A stretch of 64,000 nucleotides of DNA from an uncultured Ellagibacter sp. (GTDB lineage: Bacteria > Actinomycetota > Coriobacteriia > Coriobacteriales > Eggerthellaceae), in assembly GCF_934617235.1 (NCBI RefSeq), contig NZ_CAKTTZ010000002.1:58056-122055 (forward strand), given 5' to 3'. The notes beneath the pieces were generated by a model. It saw nothing but the letters and a program-made list of their open reading frames with translations. It was not told where the DNA came from and made no database searches. Position numbers and translations under genes: made by a program. This document shows positions 27,342 to 35,288 of the stretch, piece by piece. The stretch's first letter is position 1. Every line of letters starts with the position of its first letter.

Positions 27342-28391
27342 CTACTTCAATCTGTTGACGAACCAATCGGCCATGGAGATGAGCAGCTTCAGCGAATCGG
27401 ACGGCTCGACAAGGTCGACCAGGCGATTCTTGGCAGCGTTCGTGAGATTTTCTGCATAGGTGCGCGCGTACTCGATAGAGCCCGACTCGACCATGATCCC
27501 CACCGCCTCGGCGAGCACGGCGGGATCCTTCTCCTTGGAAGAGAGAATCTCAATCAAACGATCGCGCTTCGGGGAATTCTGCAGCGCATGGACAACCATA
27601 AGCGTGCGCTTGCCCTCGGTGATATCGTTGCGGAAGTCCTTCTTGGTGGACTCTTCGCTGCCGATAAGGTTCAGCAGGTCATCTTGAATCTGGAATGCGA
27701 GGCCCGTGTCGAGACCATACGAGCGCAGCGCCTCGATTTGCTGCTCGGTGCCTCCACCCACGATGGCACCGACAGCCAAGGGGACCGCGCCCGAATAATG
27801 CGCAGTCTTATGCGTCGCCATGACCAAGTAGTCTTCAGGCGTGATGTCGTAGCGGCCATCGCGAGCCCAGCCGATATCGAGTGCCTGGCCCTCGATGGTG
27901 CGGCGCGTCATTTCGATCAGCTCGCTCACAACGCGCACCTTCACCGCGTCGCTGAGCAGCGGGTCGTTGATTACCGTACCGTTTACCAGGGACAACGCAA
28001 GGTCACCCATGTTGATGGCAAGGCCTATACCCTCCGTGAGGTGCAGGCACGGCTCACCACGGCGCAGCTCCGCCTCGTCGGCGATGTCGTCGTGAATGAG
28101 CGCGGCCGTATGGAAGTGCTCGATAGCCGCCGCAGCGCTCGTGGCAAGATTCATATCCCCGCCAACCGCGCGACACGCCGCATAGCAGATGAGCGGACGA
28201 TGACGCTTTCCGCCGTTTTCGCTATAGCGCTTCAGCGGGTCGTAGAGGTAGCGATCCATATCGGGATGCGACCCCGACGGGATATAGGCATTTAGGATAT
28301 CCCCAATTTTGGACGCGTAGCGACCCAGGTATTCCTCAAACGAGGAGGGGGGCTGCTCGGTCAATGCGATGATGTCGTTGATGGTTTCCAT
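27342..28391 (-). CDS. Polyprenyl (geranylgeranyl/farnesyl-type) diphosphate synthase
   Basis: A 349-residue trans-isoprenyl diphosphate synthase. GGKRHRPLI near residue 60, first Asp-rich motif in ALIHDDIADEAELRRG, and second in AFQIQDDLLNLIG. In the second, the third acidic position is Asn instead of Asp (DDLLN), seen in some homologues. It makes prenyl precursors for quinones or wall lipid carriers; chain length not predicted. The ATG at 28391 lacks a strong ribosome site, and tRNA-Leu lies just 55 bases upstream, so the transcript may be processed from a tRNA-containing RNA. Confidence 0.9.
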   Translation of the reverse strand: METINDIIALTEQPPSSFEEYLGRYASKIGDILNAYIPSGSHPDMDRYLYDPLKRYSENGGKRHRPLICYAACRAVGGDMNLATSAAAAIEHFHTAALIHDDIADEAELRRGEPCLHLTEGIGLAINMGDLALSLVNGTVINDPLLSDAVKVRVVSELIEMTRRTIEGQALDIGWARDGRYDITPEDYLVMATHKTAHYSGAVPLAVGAIVGGGTEQQIEALRSYGLDTGLAFQIQDDLLNLIGSEESTKKDFRNDITEGKRTLMVVHALQNSPKRDRLIEILSSKEKDPAVLAEAVGIMVESGSIEYARTYAENLTNAAKNRLVDLVEPSDSLKLLISMADWFVNRLK

Positions 28392-28445
28392 GCGGTCGGT
28401 GAATCGCCTGTCTTCGTAGTTCGAACGTTGCTGAAAGATCAAATC

Positions 28446-28530
28446 TGGTAGGGGCGGTGGGACTCGAACCCACAAGCCTTGCGGCGGCGGATTTTAAGTC
28501 CGCTGCGTATGCCAATTCCGCCACGCCCCC
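28446..28530 (-). tRNA. tRNA-Leu (anticodon UAA)
   Basis: An 85-base type II tRNA with CCA encoded. Acceptor GGGGGCG pairs with CGCCCCT (one G-U end pair), the anticodon loop is CTTAAAA giving anticodon TAA, a long variable arm and TTCGAGTCC T-arm are present. It lies between the Ppx/GppA gene and the polyprenyl synthase gene on the same strand; a GATTTGC hairpin (28533-28550) precedes it. Confidence 0.95.
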
Positions 28531-28553
28531 GCGATTTGCTCGTGCAAATCCTA

Positions 28554-29516
28554 TCACAAGCGCGATTTTTCGCAGGCCTCATGCGAAGCAGCGAGCGTAA
28601 TACCATGGAGAATGTCCGTTTCGCTCACCGTAAACGCATCAATGCCGGCGAAATCAAGCACTTCAAGCAAAATAAGAAGCCCCGCAACCATAACAGGTGC
28701 GCGCTTAGGATCGAGTCCTATCACCTGCTCTCGCTCGACAAGCGGCAAGGCGGCCAGGCGCTCGTACACCTCGAGCAAGGCCCGCTGCGAGACCTGCGCC
28801 TTGTGAACGCAAGCGGAATCGTAGACTTCCATACGCTCGCGAATGCTGACGACGGTCGTGGCCGTGCCCGCCACCGCGATGACGCGCTCGAGCTCGGGCA
28901 GCTCTTTCGCCTGAGCGGCGAACCAGGAAGCCATCTGATCGTGAATCCACGCGCGCGCCTGGGCGAGTTCTTCGGGTGCAGGAGGGTCGCTCGCCAGGAA
29001 TCTCTCAGTCACCCGACGGCATCCCACGTTGAAGGAATTCGCGCATTGGGGCGATGCGCCGCCCGTCCCAATGACGACCTCGGTTGAGCCACCGCCCACA
29101 TCGACCACCATGAGGCGCTCGCCCGAAAAGTCGATCGAAGCGCCCGAAAACGACAGGGCGGCTTCGCGAGTGCCGGGGATGACCGACAGCTCGATCCCCC
29201 GCTCGCGCAGGCGTGCCGCGAAATCGTCGGCATTGCGCGCGTCGCGGGCGGCCGAAGTCGCCACTGCGATGGTGCAAATCACGGGATGCTCAGGTGTCGA
29301 AAGCGAATCGCGAACGGTGAGGAACCTATCGATAGCGCACACGACGCGGTCGATTGCCTCGGGTTTAAGCTCGCCTGTTGCATCCACCCCCTCACCGAGG
29401 TTGGTGATGGCATATTCCCGCGTGAGCTCGCGCAGCCCCGATTCGTCCACATCGGCAACGAGCATACGGCAGGTCACCGTCCCGATGTCGATCGCGGCAT
29501 ACCTTCCCAAGCGCAT
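28554..29516 (-). CDS. Ppx/GppA family phosphatase (exopolyphosphatase)
   Basis: A 320-residue ASKHA-fold protein. It has AAIDIGTVTCRMLVAD (phosphate 1 motif), ATSAARDARNADDF, VVDVGGGSTEVVIG (phosphate 2 motif), and VAGTATTVVSI. Members hydrolyse polyphosphate and/or pppGpp. Length matches the short actinobacterial type lacking the C-terminal HD domain. The ATG at 29516 overlaps the stop of the DivIC-like gene by one base (TAATG), with GGGGAGAAG upstream, so translation is coupled. Confidence 0.93.
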   Translation of the reverse strand: MRLGRYAAIDIGTVTCRMLVADVDESGLRELTREYAITNLGEGVDATGELKPEAIDRVVCAIDRFLTVRDSLSTPEHPVICTIAVATSAARDARNADDFAARLRERGIELSVIPGTREAALSFSGASIDFSGERLMVVDVGGGSTEVVIGTGGASPQCANSFNVGCRRVTERFLASDPPAPEELAQARAWIHDQMASWFAAQAKELPELERVIAVAGTATTVVSIRERMEVYDSACVHKAQVSQRALLEVYERLAALPLVEREQVIGLDPKRAPVMVAGLLILLEVLDFAGIDAFTVSETDILHGITLAASHEACEKSRL

Positions 29517-30577
29517 TACTTCTCCCCGAAGATCGGGTCGAGCAGCTTGGAGTACCACGTTTCAGGAGCGGGAACGCTACCAGGCACGATGCTCGCCGTG
29601 AAGGTCGAATCGTCGTCGAGGTCGAGGCCGTACACGGTGACGGCGTTTTCGCCCTTCGAGACCCAGCCGAATTCCTGATGCGCACGATCTTCCACGCCTG
29701 CGTCGGTCGAGAGCGCGTCAACCGTTGCCTGAATCGAATCGTTGCGCTGCTCGATGGCGGCGTATTCCGCCTGCAACTGATCGCGCTCGCGCACGGAGTG
29801 GTAGAGCTGCGCCGCCGAAGGATAGAGGAACGACACGGTGAACACCAGGCAAAACGCCGTGGCAGCCACAGCGACGAACCAAGGACGCGTCACTAGGCGC
29901 GATGCGGACGTGCGCGATCCTTCGCCGCGGGAACGGCGAGACGCCGACGAGGAGCCTTCGTTTTGCATACGAGCGGAGCGCCGGTGCGCCGAGCCCATTT
30001 CCCCCTTGTACACCGCAGCGCGCGAGCCGCCTTCGCCAGAGGCCGCGGCGTTTCCGCTGCCACCGTACTGGCGCGTGAACTTGCGATCCGCCTTGTCCTT
30101 CGCGCGCTTGCGCTTGAGTGCCTCGAAGCGGGAAAGCCGCTCGGGCTCGCGCTCTTGCTGCTCCGCGTCGACTTCTTCAGAAGGATCATCCCAGGCGAGC
30201 CGGCTGTTTGCGTAATCATCCTCGAAGCGCGAAGTGCAGGCGCGCCCGTCAAAGGAATCCCTGCCCGAAGAGGAGCGTCGGGAGTCGTACAAACGCGGAC
30301 GGGATCGGGTGCCGCGGGCATCGTCGTACGAACGCGAGCGAACCTCGCGCGTTCCCTCATCCGAATAGCGCAAGCGCTCCGCCGCGCGGGCGGCATAGTC
30401 CGCCTCGCGGCGCGAACGAGCAGCCGCGCGTGACTCCGAACGTTCGCGGGAGGAATATCCCGTGCGGGAAGAACGCGCATCGCGTGTTGTGGATTGGGAT
30501 GAATCGAATGAATGCGGACGGCTCCCTTGCGAACGCCGCGCCTTGTCAAACGAAAGTATTTTCGCCTGTTGTGTCAA
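29516..30577 (-). CDS. DivIC/FtsB-like septum formation protein with a long basic N-terminal tail
   Basis: A 353-residue single-pass membrane protein. Residues 1-230 are a disordered, R/S/E/D-rich cytoplasmic tail. A membrane segment (FVAVAATAFCLVFTVSFLY) is followed by a coiled coil (VRERDQLQAEYAAIEQRND) and the DivIC/FtsB-like end HQEFGWVSKGENAVTVYG. Such proteins link FtsL and FtsQ/DivIB at the division site. I choose TTG 30577 as start, 7 bases after AAGGGG; a GTG at 30649 lacks a site. The long tail is unusual, since typical members are about 100-200 residues. Confidence 0.82.
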   Translation of the reverse strand: MTQQAKILSFDKARRSQGSRPHSFDSSQSTTRDARSSRTGYSSRERSESRAAARSRREADYAARAAERLRYSDEGTREVRSRSYDDARGTRSRPRLYDSRRSSSGRDSFDGRACTSRFEDDYANSRLAWDDPSEEVDAEQQEREPERLSRFEALKRKRAKDKADRKFTRQYGGSGNAAASGEGGSRAAVYKGEMGSAHRRSARMQNEGSSSASRRSRGEGSRTSASRLVTRPWFVAVAATAFCLVFTVSFLYPSAAQLYHSVRERDQLQAEYAAIEQRNDSIQATVDALSTDAGVEDRAHQEFGWVSKGENAVTVYGLDLDDDSTFTASIVPGSVPAPETWYSKLLDPIFGEK

Positions 30578-30778
30578 CGAATGGCCCCTTAGTGCATCGT
30601 GGTTTGATGAGAGTGTGTGTAATGCAAGAAGCTCTTTGCAGGATACCACACAAGCAAAGCGCCAGCACGCGAAAACGGCCAGCGCTTTGAGGGTGGTTTA
30701 TTATGCTCGCAGCCCGCTGAGCAGCCTTGACGCGCATCCGAAAGAATCAGATGGCGAAAAGACGGCTAAAAAGGGGCT

Positions 30779-31159
30779 CTAGATATCGAGTTGCTTGATA
30801 TAAGAATTCCATTTCTCGAAGGATTCATCGCTGATGGCATGCTCCATCAAGCACGCTTCCTCCTGAGCCGTTTCCTCGGGAATTCCCAGAGCCTTGGTGA
30901 GGAACTTGCAGAGAAGCTCGTGGCGCTCGAGCACCGACGTGCCGTAGCGATAGCCGTCTTCCGTCAACGTGACGTCGCCGTAATAGGGCTGGTCGGCGAA
31001 GCCCTTTTCCTTCAGCGCGTTCATTGCCTTATTTACAGAAGCCTTAGAGACCCCCAGCTTGTTCGCGATATCGACCGAGCGCACAGAGTCTTCGGTCGTT
31101 CCGCCCAGCATGACGATGGCCTCAAGATAATCTTCGTGTGACATGGATACTTTTTCCAT
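30779..31159 (-). CDS. DtxR/MntR family metal-dependent regulator
   Basis: A 126-residue protein: winged helix with SVDIANKLGVSKASVNKAMNAL, then VTLTEDGYRYGTSVLERHELLCKFLTKALGIPEE and EEACLMEHAISDES, the dimerisation domain with metal ligands (E, H, C/E, H) of the short MntR-like type, without an SH3 domain. It should sense Mn or Fe. ATG 31159 follows GGAGG. It is downstream of hypD on the same strand; TTAAC-cgta-GTTAA (31223-31236) upstream could be its own operator. Confidence 0.92.
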   Translation of the reverse strand: MEKVSMSHEDYLEAIVMLGGTTEDSVRSVDIANKLGVSKASVNKAMNALKEKGFADQPYYGDVTLTEDGYRYGTSVLERHELLCKFLTKALGIPEETAQEEACLMEHAISDESFEKWNSYIKQLDI

Positions 31160-31222
31160 GCTCGTCCTCCAATCAGCGCTTTTCCCTATGGTACCACAGC
31201 GCAAACAGTTACGGGGAAGGTC

Positions 31223-31236
31223 TTAACCGTAGTTAA
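31223..31236. promoter_or_regulatory. Short palindrome upstream of the DtxR gene
   Basis: TTAAC and GTTAA flank CGTA just after the hypD stop and 65 bases before the DtxR-type start. The AT-rich symmetry fits DtxR/MntR-like sites, but the arms are short. Confidence 0.35.
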
Positions 31237-31238
31237 CT

Positions 31239-32342
31239 TTAATAATACCGATAGTACGCCGCACAACTGCCCTCGCTCGACACCATGCAGGGCCCGACGG
31301 GGTTCTCCGGCGTGCAGACCGTGCGGAACAGGGGGCACTCGTTAGGGGCCATGCGGGCACGCAGCACATCGCCGCAACGACAGCCTTTGGGGTCGTGCGT
31401 CGGCTCCACTTCGGGCTCGAAACGGCGAACCGCGTCGAAGTCGGCGAATTCCTCGCGAATGCGATACCCCGAGCCTGGGATGTCGCCCAATCCGCGCCAC
31501 GTGGCCGTGCAGGTTTCGAACACCTCGTCGATTGCGGCAAGCGCCACGGGGTTGCCCTCGGGCATGACGCCGCGCGCATAGGCGATCTCGATCTCGGCGC
31601 GGCCCTCGTGAAGCTGACGCACGAGCATGGCAATGCCCTGCAGCACGTCAACCGGCTCGAAGCCCGTGATCACGCCAGGAATGCCGTACTTCTCCGCAAG
31701 GAACCGATACGGCTCGGCACCGATGATGGTGCTCACATGACCAGGGAGAATGAGCGCATCGAGCTCGAGCGTGGGATCCCCCACGAGCATTTCCAGGGCG
31801 CCCGGCATGTTCTTGTGCGCCGCGAACACGGTGAAGTTGGTAAGTCCCATGGCCTTCGCGCGCTTGATCGCCATGGCCACAAGCGGCGTCGTCGTTTCGA
31901 AGCCGACGCCCACGAACACGACCTCCCTCTCGGGATGCGCTTGGGCGAAGGAGAGCGCGTCGAGGGGCGAGTACACGATCTCGACCGAGCGACCCGCAGC
32001 CTGTTCGGCAAGCAGGCTCGAAGTCGACCCGGGGACGCGCGTCATGTCGCCGAAGGTGGTGATAGTCACGTTCGGGATGCGCGAAAGCGCGATCACCGTG
32101 TCGATGTCGCGGTTGCATGTGACGCAAACGGGACAGCCAGGGCCCGACGCCAAACGCAGCCCTTCGGGCATCAAATCGCGAATGCCGTTGCGCGCGATGG
32201 CCACAGTATGCGTGCCGCACACTTCCATGAGCGTCGCATGCTCGGGGGCAAGACGATGGATAGCCTCGATAAGCCCGCGTGCAAGCTTCGGGTCCTTAAA
32301 AGCCGAGAAATCGATGTCGGCAACGTTTTCCAAGGTGCTCAT
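31239..32342 (-). CDS. hypD: Hydrogenase maturation protein HypD
   Basis: A 367-residue Fe-S protein that helps assemble Fe(CN)2CO of [NiFe]-hydrogenases, with HypC. Motifs in order: MEVCGTHTVAIARNG, SGPGCPVCVT, GVGFETTTP, GCRCGDVLR, and SSEGSCAAYYRYY at the very C-terminus. ATG overlaps the hypC stop (ATGA), so the genes are translationally coupled. Order hypF-hypC-hypD; hypE does not follow here. Confidence 0.97.
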   Translation of the reverse strand: MSTLENVADIDFSAFKDPKLARGLIEAIHRLAPEHATLMEVCGTHTVAIARNGIRDLMPEGLRLASGPGCPVCVTCNRDIDTVIALSRIPNVTITTFGDMTRVPGSTSSLLAEQAAGRSVEIVYSPLDALSFAQAHPEREVVFVGVGFETTTPLVAMAIKRAKAMGLTNFTVFAAHKNMPGALEMLVGDPTLELDALILPGHVSTIIGAEPYRFLAEKYGIPGVITGFEPVDVLQGIAMLVRQLHEGRAEIEIAYARGVMPEGNPVALAAIDEVFETCTATWRGLGDIPGSGYRIREEFADFDAVRRFEPEVEPTHDPKGCRCGDVLRARMAPNECPLFRTVCTPENPVGPCMVSSEGSCAAYYRYY

Positions 32343-32563
32343 ACGGCAACGTCCTCGAATTGTTTGACCAGCTCAATAGTCTCTTTCGCGTATTCCTCAT
32401 CGATTACCTCGATGGCGAAGCCGGCGTGCACCAAAACGTAATCGCCGACCTCGGCCTGCGGGGTCAAATCGAGCGAGACGTCGCGCGTGACACCGAGGAT
32501 CTCGGTCGTGGCCATGTTGTTCGTTTTCTTTTCCGTGATCAACGCGGGGATTGCCAGACACAT
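32339..32563 (-). CDS. hypC: Hydrogenase maturation chaperone HypC
   Basis: A 74-residue HypC/HupF protein. It begins MCLAIPALI: the essential Cys2 must be N-terminal after Met removal, which decides the start at 32563. The central region GDYVLVHAGFAIEVIDEEYA is characteristic. It carries the Fe(CN)2CO ligand complex with HypD. Starts 6 bases after hypF. Confidence 0.96.
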   Translation of the reverse strand: MCLAIPALITEKKTNNMATTEILGVTRDVSLDLTPQAEVGDYVLVHAGFAIEVIDEEYAKETIELVKQFEDVAV

Positions 32564-32569
32564 AGGCAC

Positions 32570-35209
32570 TCAGTCCTTTTTCTTCGTCTTGTCTTGCGAA
32601 CATGCTATCACAGCCTGTCCATAGGAGATGCATCCGTCGTTAGGCGGCAGCTCGCGATTGACGGCAACCGTGAAGCCCTCGGCTTGCAGGGCGGCGAGCG
32701 CGTGTTCGATGAGATAGCGGTTCATGAAGACGCCGCCGGAAAGCGCCACCGTGCTCACCCCGTACACGCTATACATCAGCTTCGCCGCGTTCACGATGAC
32801 TTCCACGATGGCATTGTGGAAGCGGCGGACGATGAGCGAGATGGGGATGTTGGCCTGCAAGTCATCGAGAAGCGCCTTAAACGTGGGAGCTGCGTCGAAG
32901 AGCAGGACCGACGTGTCCTGGGCGGTCGAGCTCGGCGTCGCGGTGTTCTTTGTGATGGCGACCGAGTAGCGGCTGTTGGCGACCTTCTCATCAGGCGAGA
33001 CACCATCGGAAGGCACCGCCTGGCACAGGGCAGCCTCCAAAAGGACCGCCGCCTCGCTTTCGTAAGTCGGATGCTCGCAAATTCCCAAGATGGCGCTCAC
33101 CGCATCGAAGAGACGGCCGACCGACGAGGTCATCGGCGTGTTCAAGCCGCGCTCGATCATCTGGTCGCAAAGATCGGCCTGCTCACCAAGCGCATCGAGG
33201 ACACGCTTCGCCGCCGGATGCTCGAGCAAGTCGAACTCCCACAGCACGCCGTACGCCATGCGCAGAGGGTTTTTCACGCATGCGGCGCCACCCGGCATGG
33301 GAACGTAGGCGAAGTTGGCGAAGCGCTCGTACGCCTGCGCATTCGCGAGCAGCACTTCCCCGCCCCAGATAGAGCCGTCCGCTCCGAACCCCGTTCCATC
33401 GAAGGCGATTCCGCACACCGCGTCCGAAAGGCCGTTCTCGCCGATGACCGAAGCGACGTGCGCATGGTGATGCTGCACCTCAAGCAGGGGGATATTCTGC
33501 TTTTTCGCCTGTTCACGCGCCCATTTCGATGCCAGATACTCGGGATGGGCGTCGCAGGCAAAGCGCGTTGCCTGCAGGTCGAACAGCTTCTCGAAGCGAC
33601 TTTTCGCATCGAGCCAGGCGTCGAAGGACTCGGCGTTTTCCAGATCGCCCACATGTTGGGAGACGAACGCCTCTTCGCCGCGCACGAAGGTGAAGGTGTT
33701 TTTCTGTTCCGAGCCAGCTGCGAAAAGCACGGCGGCACTCGCCGCGGGAGCATCGGCTTCTTCGGGCGTGGAGACATCGGCAGCACCAGTCGGGGCATCG
33801 GCTTCTGCGGGACTCTCGCCCGAAGCCGCCCCCTCTTGGCCCGCCACCTCGGCGCTCGTTTGGGCCAGCTTCAGCGGCACGGGCGCGAAGCCGCGCGCAC
33901 GGCGAATCATCTGCACCGCAACTCCCGCAGAACCTGCCGAAATGATGCGAACGACCGAATCGTCGTAGCGCGAGAGAATGGCGCGATCGTTCCCCAGCAC
34001 AGCACACGCGATACCGCCGAGCTTCTCGCGCGCCTCGGCATCGTCGGTGACAATCGGCTCGTCATGGATGTTTCCCGAGGTCATCACAAGCATCGCAGGC
34101 TCAGGAGCGCCCATCTTCTCGAGAGCCTCGGAGAAATCGTGCAGCAGGAGGTGTTGCACCGGCGTTGCGGGGAGCATGACGCCCAACTCGAGCAGCTTAT
34201 CGGCAAGCCCCGCGGCAAGCGCCACACCCGGACGCTTCTTCAGCAGCACGATCGGGCGCACCGGATCGGCGAGGGCCTTTTCCTCTTCAGGGGTCACCTC
34301 GCAGACGCTGCGCGCCGCATCGGCGTTTGCCACCATGACGGCAAACGGCTTGCCGCCGCGATGCTTCCCCTCGCGCAGTCGCGCGATCGCCGCGGCATTG
34401 CGCGCGTCGCACACCAGGTGGAACCCGCCAAGCCCCTTCACGGCCACGACCTGCCCCGCGCAAAGGAGCTCGACTACCCGCGCAATGAGAGCATCTGAGG
34501 CCTCGCGCGTCTTCCCCCAGGCGATACGCCATCCACTGGGAAGATCGTCCGACGCTGCCGCGCCCGCCTCGTCGACTGCCAAGGACGGAAGCTTCTCACC
34601 TTCGCACTCGCACTCGCACTCGCCTTCTGGACGCCACGCAAGGGAAAGATGCGGCCCGCATTCGAAACACGCGTCCGGCTGGGCATGGAAACGGCGGTCC
34701 AAGGGGTCGGCATATTCGGCCGCACAGCGCTCGCACATGGGAAAATCCTTCATGGATGTGCTCGCGCGATCGTAGGGCAGCGCATCGATGATCGTAAAGC
34801 GTGGCCCGCAATTGGTACAGTTGATGAAGGGGTAGCGGAAGCGGCGGTCGTTCGGGTTGAAAAGCTCGGCCACGCAATCGTCGCAGGTCGCCAAGTCGGC
34901 CGACACGAGCGTGGTCTCCCGCACCGCAGCGTCGTCCGAGAAGCGGATCTCGAAGGAAGTGAAATCCTGCAGAGGCACTTCTTTCAGCTCTATTTCCTTC
35001 ACCTGGGCCGCCGCGGGCGCGTTCTCGGAAAGCTCGAGCACGAACTCGTCGAGTAAGCGGCTCTCACCCTCCGCATGGATGTTCACGCCGTCCGTCGCGT
35101 TCAAAACCCACCCGTTAATCAGGTATTTCTTCGCCATTCGGTAGACAAAGGGGCGAAAGCCCACCCCTTGGACGATTCCCGTCACATGAATATCGAGCGC
35201 CTCGATCAT
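32570..35209 (-). CDS. hypF: Carbamoyltransferase HypF
   Basis: An 879-residue enzyme making the cyanide ligand precursor from carbamoyl phosphate. Acylphosphatase domain (GIVQGVGFRPFVYR), zinc fingers (CDDCVAELF...CTNCGP; CERCAAEY...CFECGP), YrdC-like domain (VKGLGGFHLVCDA, KHRGGKPFAVM), and Kae1-like domain (VQHHHAHVAS, SGGVFMN). Compared with typical HypF (about 750), it has two low-complexity insertions: a Glu/Cys stretch (ECECECEGE, from a 6-base repeat at 34600-34625) near the zinc fingers, and an A/E/P-rich 45-residue linker after FAPVPLKL. ATG 35209 after GAGGGTGAG. Confidence 0.96.
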   Translation of the reverse strand: MIEALDIHVTGIVQGVGFRPFVYRMAKKYLINGWVLNATDGVNIHAEGESRLLDEFVLELSENAPAAAQVKEIELKEVPLQDFTSFEIRFSDDAAVRETTLVSADLATCDDCVAELFNPNDRRFRYPFINCTNCGPRFTIIDALPYDRASTSMKDFPMCERCAAEYADPLDRRFHAQPDACFECGPHLSLAWRPEGECECECEGEKLPSLAVDEAGAAASDDLPSGWRIAWGKTREASDALIARVVELLCAGQVVAVKGLGGFHLVCDARNAAAIARLREGKHRGGKPFAVMVANADAARSVCEVTPEEEKALADPVRPIVLLKKRPGVALAAGLADKLLELGVMLPATPVQHLLLHDFSEALEKMGAPEPAMLVMTSGNIHDEPIVTDDAEAREKLGGIACAVLGNDRAILSRYDDSVVRIISAGSAGVAVQMIRRARGFAPVPLKLAQTSAEVAGQEGAASGESPAEADAPTGAADVSTPEEADAPAASAAVLFAAGSEQKNTFTFVRGEEAFVSQHVGDLENAESFDAWLDAKSRFEKLFDLQATRFACDAHPEYLASKWAREQAKKQNIPLLEVQHHHAHVASVIGENGLSDAVCGIAFDGTGFGADGSIWGGEVLLANAQAYERFANFAYVPMPGGAACVKNPLRMAYGVLWEFDLLEHPAAKRVLDALGEQADLCDQMIERGLNTPMTSSVGRLFDAVSAILGICEHPTYESEAAVLLEAALCQAVPSDGVSPDEKVANSRYSVAITKNTATPSSTAQDTSVLLFDAAPTFKALLDDLQANIPISLIVRRFHNAIVEVIVNAAKLMYSVYGVSTVALSGGVFMNRYLIEHALAALQAEGFTVAVNRELPPNDGCISYGQAVIACSQDKTKKKD

Positions 35210-35243
35210 GCTTCTCACCCTCAAAAACTCAGACAATACAGAA

Positions 35244-35273
35244 CGCCGCGCCCATCTCGCAACGGGCGCGGCG
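35244..35273 (-). terminator. Terminator after pgi
   Basis: CGCCGCGCCC (35244-35253) pairs with GGGCGCGGCG (35264-35273), 10-base loop, 16 bases after the pgi stop; minus strand continues TTCTGTATTG. Confidence 0.65.
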
Positions 35274-35288
35274 CAAAACGGCGCAAAC

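Noticed and set aside
32360..34498. A long plus-strand frame across hypC and hypF
   Set aside because: Shadow of HypF; HypF zinc fingers and active-site motifs prove the minus-strand frame.
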